The notes under the pieces: generated by a model
Seen by the model: only the letters and a program-made list of their open reading frames with translations
Told to the model about the DNA's origin: nothing
Databases searched by the model: none
Program-made: the position numbers and the translations under genes
Part shown: in pieces, positions 1-8,100 of the stretch
How positions within the stretch are numbered: position 1 is the stretch's first letter
Layout of the letters: every line of letters begins with the position of its first letter
Source: an uncultured Collinsella sp.
Lineage (GTDB): Bacteria > Actinomycetota > Coriobacteriia > Coriobacteriales > Coriobacteriaceae
Assembly: GCA_900757595.1 (NCBI GenBank)
Contig: CAAEOL010000023.1
Coordinates: forward strand, 1 to 64,000
Direction of reading: 5' to 3'
DNA: 64,000 bases

Positions 1-32
1 CATGCAGCGCGCGCGGGTCCTCCCGACGGGAA

Positions 33-60
33 ACGAAAAGACCCGGCTTAGGGCCGGGTC
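33..60 (-). terminator. Rho-independent terminator of the Abi gene
   Basis: Read on the minus strand, an 8-bp GC stem (GACCCGGC / GCCGGGTC) with a 5-base loop is followed by TTTTC. It lies about 105 bases past the stop of the minus-strand Abi gene, the only gene that could use it. Confidence 0.75.
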
Positions 61-164
61 CGAATGCGCATGCCTATTGACAATGGCTTTCTCATATTAA
101 AAATAGGGCAGAGTCGCTTGCGCAAGTCCGCCCCTAAAACCGTGAAGGTTTTGCTATCTGCAGG

Positions 165-1127
165 CTATTCTACCAACCCGAGCGATTCTGTCAACCTGCG
201 AAGGAACTCGAGCGCGGAGCGAGCTGCGGCGTCGGGCCCCTTGTCGGGCAGCGCCTCGGTTTCTCCGTCGGCCCTGGCGAACATCTCGGCGAGCTCGGAT
301 GCGGCGCGCGAGCGCGAGGAGCCCTCGGGTACCAAGCCGGAGTGCGCCACGAGCACGGTCGCGACCTCCTGCATGGCCGTATTCCCCATCCACTTCCTCC
401 TGGTCGCCTTGGGGATTCCCACGGCGGCGACCCTTCGGGAGACGCCACTGGACGCCGAGCCCCGGGCGGCGCCCCTCTCGGCGAAGCAGTTGATCAGGCA
501 CGAGCCGTGCGCGGCGCAGTTGCGGACGGACTTCACGCGCTTGAGGTCGTAGTGGGAGGCCTCGAAGCGCCTGTCGCCCCATCGCCTGGCGCAGAAGCGC
601 ACGAAGTCGATGAGGGTGCCGAACGAGGTGAGCTCAAGGAAGGCCCAGGCAGGCATGTCGCCGGAGTACTTCGCGTAGAGGCTCGAGCTGTAGGGGCTGC
701 GGCCGCTCATCTTGAGCTCGCGCAGGCGGTACTCCCTGTTTGCAGTGGTAAGCGATGCCATGTAGTCGGCCACGATGGCGTAGCCATCCTCTCCACGGTC
801 CTCCATCTCGCGAAGCAGTGTCACCTTCTGGAAGTGCTCGATGTCGAGCGTCATGCCGAGCAGGGCGTGGCGTAGCTCCTGGTCGAGCGCCGCGAGCAGG
901 CATAGCTGGCCGAAGTCGAGGTCTACGTAGCGGCCGTCGCGCAGGCCTCCCTCGTATTTCGAGAAGAGTTTGCGATAGGATGCGAGCTTGAAGAAGTTGC
1001 ACTTGTCGCGCAGGTAGTCCTCGGCCTCTTCCTCGGAACACAGCTCGAAGGCTACGCCCTTCTGCTTGAGGTGCTCTATCTGCTGCTCGATCGTGAGGAT
1101 CGGCTTCCTATCGTGGGGTTCGGCCAT
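165..1127 (-). CDS. Abi_2-type abortive-infection protein (HEPN RNase-like)
   Basis: This 320-residue protein resembles the Abi/AbiD/AbiF family of phage-exclusion proteins. The first 210 residues have the family layout: an N-terminal helix starting with TIEQQIEHLKQKG, a KLASYRKLF segment, and near residues 202-207 the motif RNCAAH. That motif fits the R-x4-H signature of HEPN ribonucleases. The last 110 residues are Arg/Ala/Ser-rich and less conserved-looking. Known members stop phage growth by cleaving RNA or blocking translation on infection; that role is inferred here. It stands alone beside decayed defence genes. The start is the ATG after a short purine stretch at about 1133-1139. It is not clearly broken, but the odd C-terminal region (from about residue 215) could be the result of a frameshift. 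Confidence 0.75.
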   Translation of the reverse strand: MAEPHDRKPILTIEQQIEHLKQKGVAFELCSEEEAEDYLRDKCNFFKLASYRKLFSKYEGGLRDGRYVDLDFGQLCLLAALDQELRHALLGMTLDIEHFQKVTLLREMEDRGEDGYAIVADYMASLTTANREYRLRELKMSGRSPYSSSLYAKYSGDMPAWAFLELTSFGTLIDFVRFCARRWGDRRFEASHYDLKRVKSVRNCAAHGSCLINCFAERGAARGSASSGVSRRVAAVGIPKATRRKWMGNTAMQEVATVLVAHSGLVPEGSSRSRAASELAEMFARADGETEALPDKGPDAAARSALEFLRRLTESLGLVE

Positions 1128-1203
1128 GCTCGTTCTCCTGTCATAAAAAGTATTGCCTATTTTACCAGCATGTTCTCGACATTCGGTGAAGGCCTCATCG
1201 TCG

Positions 1204-1290
1204 ACTCATGGGCAAGCCGCCTGATACGACTCCCTTTCCCTGCCAGCAGCGCAGTCGCCTGACCTGCGGCTTTGGAATCGCGTTGGAAGC
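1204..1290 (+). repeat. Diverged repeat, copy A (ACTCATGGGCAAGCC)
   Basis: The segment starting ACTCATGGGCAAGCC matches, with scattered changes, the segment at 9329-9415: both read ACTCATGGGCAAGCCnCCnGA, then an ACnACTC core, and later GACCTGC. Copy B closes an open frame ending in MGKPPETTHFSY, so both may be tails of a lost gene that flanked the defence genes. Confidence 0.45.
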
Positions 1291-1409
1291 CGCCCTCGAC
1301 CAATCATTTGCAGTTGTTGCGAGTGGCTTGTGCGTGATGCTGCGGTTGAGTTCCAGAAACGGGCGATTCCGCCCAATCGGGCATCCGAATCACGGCCGGA
1401 AGCTCCTTT

Positions 1410-1466
1410 GGGACAAAAACAAAAACTCAAAGCCCTGAGTTTGAAAAAAGTTTTTGAAGTTGTCCC
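1410..1466. repeat. Imperfect 57-bp hairpin
   Basis: GGGACAA at 1410-1416 pairs with TTGTCCC at 1460-1466. Inside, CTCA / TGAG and AAAAAC-type / GTTTTT-type stretches continue the pairing around AAAGCCC. No gene uses it obviously. It resembles a small intergenic palindromic repeat. Confidence 0.45.
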
Positions 1467-1604
1467 AGCTTTTGTCCCCGAAGCCGACGAGACGCGACAT
1501 CGCGTCATTCGGCGGCACGCGTTCCGTGTCGATGCCGAAAACTGGGTGCAACTGGAATGACGGGACGACAGAACCAAAGTCACCAGCGAAATAGTGGGAA
1601 TAAC

Positions 1605-1640
1605 AGCCCTCGAACCCTTTGGTTCGAGGGCTTTCTTTTT
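1605..1640 (+). terminator. Strong Rho-independent terminator
   Basis: A perfect 12-bp stem (AGCCCTCGAACC / GGTTCGAGGGCT) around CTTT is followed by TTCTTTTT. No intact gene precedes it on the plus strand, so it probably served a gene that has since been lost. Confidence 0.75.
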
Positions 1641-2041
1641 GCATCTCTACCTGGGAAAACGACCCAATTATTCCCGTGTGTCCCTACTGGGCGGTACAAC
1701 GGAGTACTCGGCGGTACGGGAATAATTAGGCCCTGCGGGAATAATTCACAATTCGGGTCCCCCGAAGGCCGATTTCGAGCGGATGAAACTGACTTGAAAC
1801 TGCGAGGCGGATTCAAGCCCTCTTCAATTGCATTCGCCCAGGTCAACAAATGGGAATAAAGAAATGCGAAAATCGGTTTCCGCAGTTTCAGTGACCCCGA
1901 ATGCCGCCGAATAACGCCGTGTATTCTGAGCGTATTGCTTGCATTGTTGCATTATTTTCCACAATGCAAGCATGGAATAAATCGAAGTCATACGAGCCAC
2001 CAACGACATCGCCTCTTCCCAAAGGGGGCTCTTCACATCTG

Positions 2042-2578
2042 TGCAGGCGAAGGTGCTCGGCGTCGAGCGGTACGCGCTCTCGAGGCGGGAAGGGCTCGGC
2101 AACATAGAGAGGCTCGCGAAGGGCGTCTACCGCATGGGCGGCTCGCCGAGCACGCGGGAGGAGGACGTCCTCGCGGCCTGACTGTCGATCGACCCGGGGA
2201 GGCGCCCCGTCGCCATGGGGGCGACGGCTGCATGGCTCTACGGCATCGGCGAGGTCAGCCCCTCGCCCTACGAGTTCTGCACGCCCGAGAGAAAGCAGAC
2301 TAAGCGCCCGAACCTGATTCATCAGGAAGCGCCGCCTCGACCCGAAGGACGTGGCGATCGTCTCGGACATCCCGGCGACGAGGCCCTGGCTCACGGTGGT
2401 GGACCTGATAGACTCCGGGGAGGAACTGAGCCTGGTCGCGAACGTGCTCGCGGACGCGCTCGAAAGGGGCCTCGTCGAAGACGAGGGCGCGCTGAGGGAG
2501 AAAATCGACGCCGGGGGGCAAAAGCCGGGATGCCGGCGGGGGCCAGCCTGTACGATTCGTTAGCTAGGAGGCGGGAAG
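2042..2578 (+). pseudogene. Broken AbiEi-type antitoxin
   Basis: Three frames together spell an AbiEi-like antitoxin. The first is a winged-helix start beginning VQAKVLGVERYALSRRE and running to GVYRMGG. After a stop at about 2178 comes ATAAWLYGIGEVSPSPYEF. After a further shift at about 2320 comes AIVSDIPATRPWLTVVDL to the end. In AbiE (type IV toxin-antitoxin) systems this protein represses the operon and counters AbiEii. Here at least one stop and two frame changes make it non-functional. It lies directly upstream of the AbiEii remnant with the normal AbiEi-AbiEii order. Confidence 0.65.
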
Positions 2579-2579
2579 A

Positions 2580-2805
2580 ATGACGTACGAGAACGGCGGT
2601 CAGCTCGACAGGGCCCTGAAGAGGGCCGTTCGCGACAGGGGCGGTGACCCCGGGGACGGCTGTCGTCGGGCTTTGCGCGACCGGTTCCTGCGCAGGGTGT
2701 TCAGCAACCCCGACGGCCGGTTTATCCTCAAGGGCGGAAGCGGGCTGCTCGCGCGCATCCCCGACGGCCGCGTCACGCGCGACATCGACTTCGCGACGGC
2801 ATCTG
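2580..2805 (+). pseudogene. Truncated AbiEii-type nucleotidyltransferase toxin
   Basis: An ATG behind AGGAGGCGGGAAGA opens a frame containing FILKGGSGLLARIPDG followed by TRDIDFA. This is the G-S/G plus D-x-D nucleotidyltransferase signature of AbiEii/AbiGii toxins. The homology ends at about 2805, where a palindromic mobile-type element begins, leaving some 75 of the usual 250-300 residues. The toxin cannot be active. Confidence 0.65.
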
Positions 2806-2919
2806 TGTTTGATAGCGTTCAATTTACGGGTTGGGGCTGCGGTGGAAATCCTGGACCAAAAGAGGACCAGGATTTCCACCGCAGCCCCAACCCGAAAATC
2901 AGGCTTGACTAAACACAGA
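2802..2919. mobile_element. 118-bp MITE-like palindromic element
   Basis: The outer ends TCTGTGTTT (2802-2810) and AAACACAGA (2911-2919) are inverted repeats. Inside, a perfect 28-bp inverted repeat (2827-2854 with 2867-2894, starting CGGGTTGGGGCTGCGG) surrounds a 12-base loop. The left flank is the AbiEii fragment and the right flank is the IS30 transposase tail. No target duplication is visible, which fits deletion between two element copies. Confidence 0.6.
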
Positions 2920-2920
2920 C

Positions 2921-3082
2921 GGTCTGCTGCGCGAGTACTTCCCGAAGGGGACCGGCTTCTCTGCGGTCTCGGACGAGGAGGTCGAGCGGGTGTACGATGC
3001 CATCAACCGCAGGCCCCACAAGCGCCTGGGGTTCAGGACGCCCTACGAGGTCCACTACTCAGGGGTGTTGCAGTTGCTCTGA
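2921..3082 (+). pseudogene. C-terminal remnant of an IS30-family transposase
   Basis: Fifty-three codons and a stop encode GLLREYFPKGTGFSAVSDEE followed by AINRRPHKRLGFRTPYEV. That is the conserved IS30-family transposase tail containing the last catalytic region and the NxRPRKxLGxxTP signature. The rest of the transposase is missing and replaced by the palindromic element just upstream. No intact IS30 end is recognisable. Confidence 0.8.
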
Positions 3083-3083
3083 G

Positions 3084-3503
3084 AATTCAAGCTCGAAAAG
3101 GCGCAAGCAAAGGTATCTTGACTACGCTCTAAAGCGTGGCGTGAAGTCCGGCATCGTTGACGCGCTGAGGCTTCAGGGAATTGCCGCGAGCGAGGTTGAT
3201 GCAGTTTCTGTTGTGGTTGACGAGCATTCGACTTCGATCGACGGAAAGTACAACCTGGCAGAATCGGTTGATGAGGAGCTGCGCTGCGGCATGTTCAACC
3301 CAACGTGGCAGACCTCCTACCCTCCTGTATTTAGCGACTGGCTGCCCAAGATTCCAGTCTCCTATGTCGACTCCTCCAAGGTGGCTATGGTGGGGGCGGC
3401 TGACGTGACGGCGAACTGGGCATTTATGGCCGAGCGCGACAAAGAGACATATCCGCGAGCCTACGAGATGCTATCAAAGGCGACGGTCCTCGGGCTTCTG
3501 TAG
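3084..3503 (+). pseudogene. C-terminal fragment, DUF3800-like protein
   Basis: From just after the IS30 remnant the frame encodes about 139 residues. It contains VVVDEHSTSIDGKYNLAE and a late GAADVTANWAF segment. These resemble the C-terminal half of DUF3800 proteins, RNase H-like fold proteins often found in defence islands. The N-terminal half, with its start and first acidic residues, has been lost at the IS30 junction. The family call is from memory of motif pattern and is tentative. Confidence 0.45.
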
Positions 3504-3529
3504 CGTTGGACATGTAACTATCTGTCTTT

Positions 3530-4129
3530 TCAAAAGCCGTGAAGATCTTGGTGGATGATAAATTGCGATTTGTCGACCTGAGCGACGAAAGAGGCGAACT
3601 CTTGCTGAAGCTCAAGGGGAGGCAAGGGAACCGTCATTCTCTTTAGAGCTTCTTTGGTAATTGCCTCCCTTGTTGCTCCAGCCGCTCTTGAGCCGTTTAG
3701 CAGGAGTCTCTGATACGAATCGCTGATCAGCACCGTGTTCAATAGCACCGGCAGCATCCGTTTTTGGTCGACTCTGACAATTGAGACATGCTGATTAACA
3801 CGTCCACCAGCCAATTCATCTGGCAAAAGACATGAACGAGCAACCGAAGCGCCAGTAATATTCAGAAGCACGTCACCCTTCATCAGCGTGACGCCTTCTA
3901 GTTTTGCGGCTTGTTCATCATCAATACAAGCAAGGTCCTTCCACACGAAACGACCGTTGTGAACATTCGTACTTCTGACCAGCGGAACACCTTCGGCCTT
4001 GTATGCCGTTTTGCCACCTCGTGGCGTTGCTCCGGAACCCAACTTGGTACAGAGGTCTTCAAGCCTAACGAAAGGCCATTTTTTACCATCGACCGGATCG
4101 CCAAATACCTCTACAAACCGTGATTTGAC
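3530..4129 (-). pseudogene. Silent HsdS half (spare target-recognition domain cassette)
   Basis: The frame lacks its own start. It reads VKSRFVEVFGDPVDGKKWPF, then a full target-recognition domain (LGSGATPRGGK onward, ending in PLPPLELQQEFASF), and stops soon after DKSQF. The beginning VKSRFVE and the end DKSQF are the same sequences that bound the last specificity domain of the large restriction enzyme at 5160-8987. The underlying DNA repeats exactly: 17 bp at 4113-4129 and 15 bp at 3560-3574. It lies directly downstream of the recombinase, so it is best read as a stored specificity cassette that is expressed only after recombination, not as mere debris. Confidence 0.75.
4113..4129 (-). repeat. 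17-bp direct repeat, silent-cassette copy
   Basis: On the minus strand the sequence is GTCAAATCACGGTTTGT, identical and in the same orientation as the copy at 5764-5780 inside the restriction gene. It touches the stop codon of the recombinase gene and keeps the same reading frame (VKSRFV) in both places. It is the likely crossover site. Confidence 0.75.
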
Positions 4130-5122
4130 TTAACAGATATACCTTCTATGAGAGTCCCTTACGTTGTCCTGATCGACCATTGCGTACATCAACGTTGTAT
4201 CAATCTTTTGATGGCCAAGCAGCTTCTGCACCTGCTCGATGGGCATTCCTTTTCCAATTGCTTTGGTGGCCAGCGTTCTCCTGAACTTATGTGGGTGGAC
4301 GTGTTTGACGCCTGCTTTTGTTCCCAAGGAGCGAAGGCGGAGCTCGACTCCGCTTACTTGCAGCCTAGAACTCGGCTTTGTGAGACTACAAAATAGCGCG
4401 GCGACGTTATCGCTGCGTTCTTGCAGGTAGTTGTTTAGGTGCAGCTTTGTAGTCGCATCAAAATAGACGACTCTCTCTTTGTTGCCCTTTCCGAGTACAA
4501 TGCACTCTCGCCGATTTAGATCAACGTCTTCTCGATTGAGCGAGACGAGTTCGCCTATTCTCATCCCTGTTGAACTAAGAAGGTTGATGATTGCCAGATC
4601 CCTCTTGCAAGAACAGGCGTCTGTGAGGGCTATAAGTTCTTCATCAGAATATACGGACTTGACCGTTCTCTTTGAGCGAATCTTTTTAATGCGTCGTGCA
4701 GGGCTTTTGAGTATATGGTTCTCGTCTTCAAGCCAAGAGAAGAATGACGACAGGATGCGCCTGACGTTGTCGACGGTGATGCTCCCTGCGTTATTACCCA
4801 TGGGATATTCGCTCAGGTATGTTCGTAAGTCATCTGAACTAATCCGGACAATTGGTTTTTTGATTGCTTCGAGCGCCCTTGTAAGTGTGGCCTTGTAGTA
4901 CCTGATGGTCTTAGGCGAGCATCCCTCGATGGTTTTGGCTGCGAGGAATCGCTCCATGTACTTTGAGGCCTCGTCTTCGACATTGCTGAGCGCGTTCACT
5001 TCAAGTTCGATGCCCCTGAGTTCGCTCATAAGGACGCTCTCGAGATACGAAAGCACTTCGCCGCTAACGAGTGCCTGCATTTTTGTGAGAACCGCGTTTG
5101 CTATTTCGATCGTCGTGTGCAT
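4130..5122 (-). CDS. Tyrosine recombinase (XerC/D-like), probable specificity-cassette recombinase
   Basis: This 330-residue tyrosine recombinase has an N-terminal SAM-like DNA-binding half (about residues 50-150, including SPKTIRYYKATL). Its catalytic half carries the full set: R in TGMRIGEL, H-x-x-R in HPHKFRRTLAT, H in LLGHQKIDTT and the nucleophile Y in LMYAM. It breaks and rejoins DNA through a 3'-phosphotyrosine. It sits between the restriction enzyme gene and the spare specificity half, which share short exact repeats, so its job is probably to swap that domain. Its Shine-Dalgarno GGGAGGA lies inside a perfect hairpin (5125-5156) that starts right after the upstream stop codon, suggesting coupled translation. 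Confidence 0.9.
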   Translation of the reverse strand: MHTTIEIANAVLTKMQALVSGEVLSYLESVLMSELRGIELEVNALSNVEDEASKYMERFLAAKTIEGCSPKTIRYYKATLTRALEAIKKPIVRISSDDLRTYLSEYPMGNNAGSITVDNVRRILSSFFSWLEDENHILKSPARRIKKIRSKRTVKSVYSDEELIALTDACSCKRDLAIINLLSSTGMRIGELVSLNREDVDLNRRECIVLGKGNKERVVYFDATTKLHLNNYLQERSDNVAALFCSLTKPSSRLQVSGVELRLRSLGTKAGVKHVHPHKFRRTLATKAIGKGMPIEQVQKLLGHQKIDTTLMYAMVDQDNVRDSHRRYIC

Positions 5123-5124
5123 CA

Positions 5125-5156
5125 GTTCCTCCCATCCCGATATGGATGGGAGGAAC
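5125..5156 (-). promoter_or_regulatory. Hairpin covering the recombinase ribosome binding site
   Basis: A perfect 13-bp inverted repeat (GTTCCTCCCATCC / GGATGGGAGGAAC) with a 6-base loop fills the gap between the restriction gene stop (5160) and the recombinase ATG (5122). On the minus strand the 3' arm contains the recombinase Shine-Dalgarno 5 bases before its ATG. There is no U-tract, so it is not a typical terminator. Confidence 0.65.
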
Positions 5157-5159
5157 GTA

Positions 5160-8100
5160 TCACGCGAGGAATCGGTCTAGAAGGGCGTCGCGCTCTGCGG
5201 AAAGGGCGTCGACCTCTTGCTCGAGTGCAAATTGCGATTTGTCCGCCTCGGCAGCGAAGTCGGCGAACTCCTGTTGGAGGGACAACGGGGGAATTGCAAT
5301 GGGAATAGCGGCCAAGTCTGCTGCGCTGATATTTGCCTGATGGACACTTCCCTTCGCTATATTACGAAGGACTCGCTTTCCTTCCTTTGAATTCAGGTAA
5401 CCAGATACATATTCGGCAGAGCTGTGGTCAGCGAACCTTACGCACACGATGTACCCAGCAATAACCATGGTCTCTGACTGATGAAAAACGCAAGTTTTCC
5501 CAACCTTGTCAATGCTGTTGGTTCGATTAAAAAGCATATCGCCATAGCGGACGGTAGCATTTTCGAGAGCTTGGCCCTTTAGGGTGATTCGCTTTGTATC
5601 GGTTAGGTCAAGGATGCCGTCGTCGGTGATATTGTTCATTCGGATGTAGACATAATCGCCATCGGCGCCGGCTTTTGCTGAAGTGCCGTAGTGCATTTCT
5701 ATGCTGTAGTTGCCGATTGTTTCGATTGGCCATGATGCGTGTGTCTTGGTTCTAAACATCTCGACAAACCGTGATTTGACGCTCTCCTTGAGAGCGGCGA
5801 TTTGCTGTCGTTTGCTATTGATTTCATCTGTTAAGCGATTGAAATCGTCGATGAGGGCTCTCTGCTCGGAGAGCGTCGGGACTGGGATGGGGTATTTGAG
5901 CAGCTCATCCTTGTCTCCGCGAGGCCTGCCGGTTCCCGTGAAGGTGGACATATCGTAGTCGAAGAAGTCCTTCTGCCACAGGAGCAGATGGAGAAACTCG
6001 GGCAATAGGCTGTCGGTATTTATGCTTCGGAATACCAAAACGTCCTTGGAGCACGCCCCATCGCGGTCTGCGAGCCAAATCTTCTGCAGATAGGGGCGAA
6101 TATTGGAGACGAGCGTGTCTCCCTTCTTGTATGCGGTGCCAGCACTTGCCGGAAGCTCTCCACTATAGGTGGTTATGCCGCCACGGTCCTTGACCATGTT
6201 TTCCGTTGTTACGTAAGTGTCGGTGGTGATGGAACTCTGGGCCACGCTGTTGGTAACGTAGGATGTGATGTCTCTAAGCGTCTTGACTACGGTGCCCTGG
6301 GCGAACGAGCGGGGCTTGTAGAAAGAGCGGGGAATCGTAAGAGTCTCGTCGAACTTATCGGCATCAAAGTCAATGAAATCGGCGGTCTTGGCATAGTAGT
6401 AGTACTGGGCAAGGTCGCCGGGCTCAACCTGCTCGCCGGAGAACCATGCTCTGATGATGCCGCTTAGCGAGTTCGTGTCGTCCGATTCGTTGTCCGAATA
6501 GAGCACGCCCTCACCATCGATGGGCTGTATCCCCTCGTTGCCTTTGCGATTGCTCCATTTGTAGCCAAGGAAAGAGGCGATTTCCTTGGTCGTGTTAGGT
6601 GAGTTGATGATGAGCGTCTGTTCACCGCAGACGAGACCCCAAACGCGCAGGCGTTTGCGCTCTTCCTTGTGCGCATGGCGATAGAACAGCTCGTTCTCTG
6701 CTTTGAGCCGTGAGTTCTTGTCGGCCGCCTTCCAAGTCTTGCTCTTCCGAAGGGTCTTGAGCTCCTTCGATGATTCGAAAAGATGGCAATAAACGCTGAA
6801 GTGGCGAGTGTTTGCCCATTCGTTCCAGTTAGCCTCTCCTGCGAGAAAAGCCCGGTAAGTATCTCCGTCTACATTAATTGTGTCGAGATAAGCGTTGAAA
6901 GCGCTTTCGTCTTTCCAACCAGTGAGCTTCCTGCGCTCAAAAACAGCGTCAACGAAATCAAGTGCGTTCGCATTGCGGGGCGGGATCTCGTCAAAGCGAC
7001 GTAGGAACATAATTGCGACGTTTGTTCCTGTGGCCGCGAATGTGCCTGATCCAAACCTGGCGATGGAGACGATCTCGAAGGAGCTCAAAAGCACATCGCG
7101 TGCGGCCATGAAACTCGAGCTCGTGCTCTTGTCGAGGATCGAGGTGGGGAGGACAATGGCGGCGTAGCCTCCGGGCCGAACAAGCTGTGCCGCACGCTCG
7201 ACAAAGAGGGTCTCGATTTCCGAGCCGCTATCGCTGATGGTTTCCAGCACTTTGAGTTCGTTGTTGTGAAGCTTGAGATGCGGTTTGAAGGCCGCGACAG
7301 AGTACGGGGGATTGGCGACAAGAATGTCGAAGCGTCCCCTGTCGGTTCGGCTGTCGATTCCCTTGTCGGGATAATTTTCAAGTCCGTCGCCGAAGACCAC
7401 GTTGCCCTGCCCTGCGCCATGCATGTAGAACGAGACCTTGGAAACGCGAGCGAGTCGATAGTCCTTCTCGATGCCGACGAGATTGTCTCTGACCCAGTCG
7501 GCGTCTCCGAGGTCATCCTCTATGGTCGGATCATATTGGCATGCGGCGTCGGAGATTTCTTCGAACCCTTCTGTGAGAAAGTGCCCCGCGCCGCAGGCGT
7601 AATCGATAACGCGTGGATAGTGCACGGCACCAGCCTCGTCCTGCACGATGCTGTCGAGTGGGAGTGACTTCCAAATAAAACGGGTGATGGGCACAGGTGT
7701 GAAGAATTGGCCCTCGTTTTGCTTAAAGCCCTGATTAAGGAGCTGTTCGAAGAGGTCGCCCAAGAATTGAATGTCTTGAGTTCCTACGATGCGATACGGC
7801 TGTAGAAGTTGCACCGTCTCTACGAGTACCTTGCCGTTCTGAAGAAAGAGTTCCTCGTTGTGGACGTCTTTGAACGCAAAGTCATTGTTGGTATAAAATT
7901 TAAGCTTGCGCAGCGTGCCGTTCAGCTCCTCGATGAGCTGCTTGCGGTGCTGGCCCGTATAGTTGCTTATGAGGTTTTCGGCGTAGTTGTTGGGAACGTA
8001 CAGGACCTCTTCCCGCATGAGCTTTCTCATGCCGTCTGAGTGGAGTCTCTGGAGTCTGTCCTGGAGCGTTTCGTAGGTGTCTCGTCCTTGGCGGTATTGG

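Larger units (their letters stand above)
1128..2041. other. Gene-poor, decayed intergenic stretch
   Basis: No open frame here has convincing protein features. It contains a roughly 90-bp sequence around 1204-1290 that recurs in diverged form near 9329-9415, an imperfect hairpin at 1410-1466, a strong terminator at 1605-1640, and A+T-richer sequence up to 2000. It looks like the graveyard of former genes next to the broken AbiE locus. Confidence 0.6.

Noticed and set aside
3530..4129. Ordinary dead hsdS fragment
   Set aside because: The exact in-frame repeats and the neighbouring recombinase fit a stored cassette better than random decay, although silent status without recombination is accepted.
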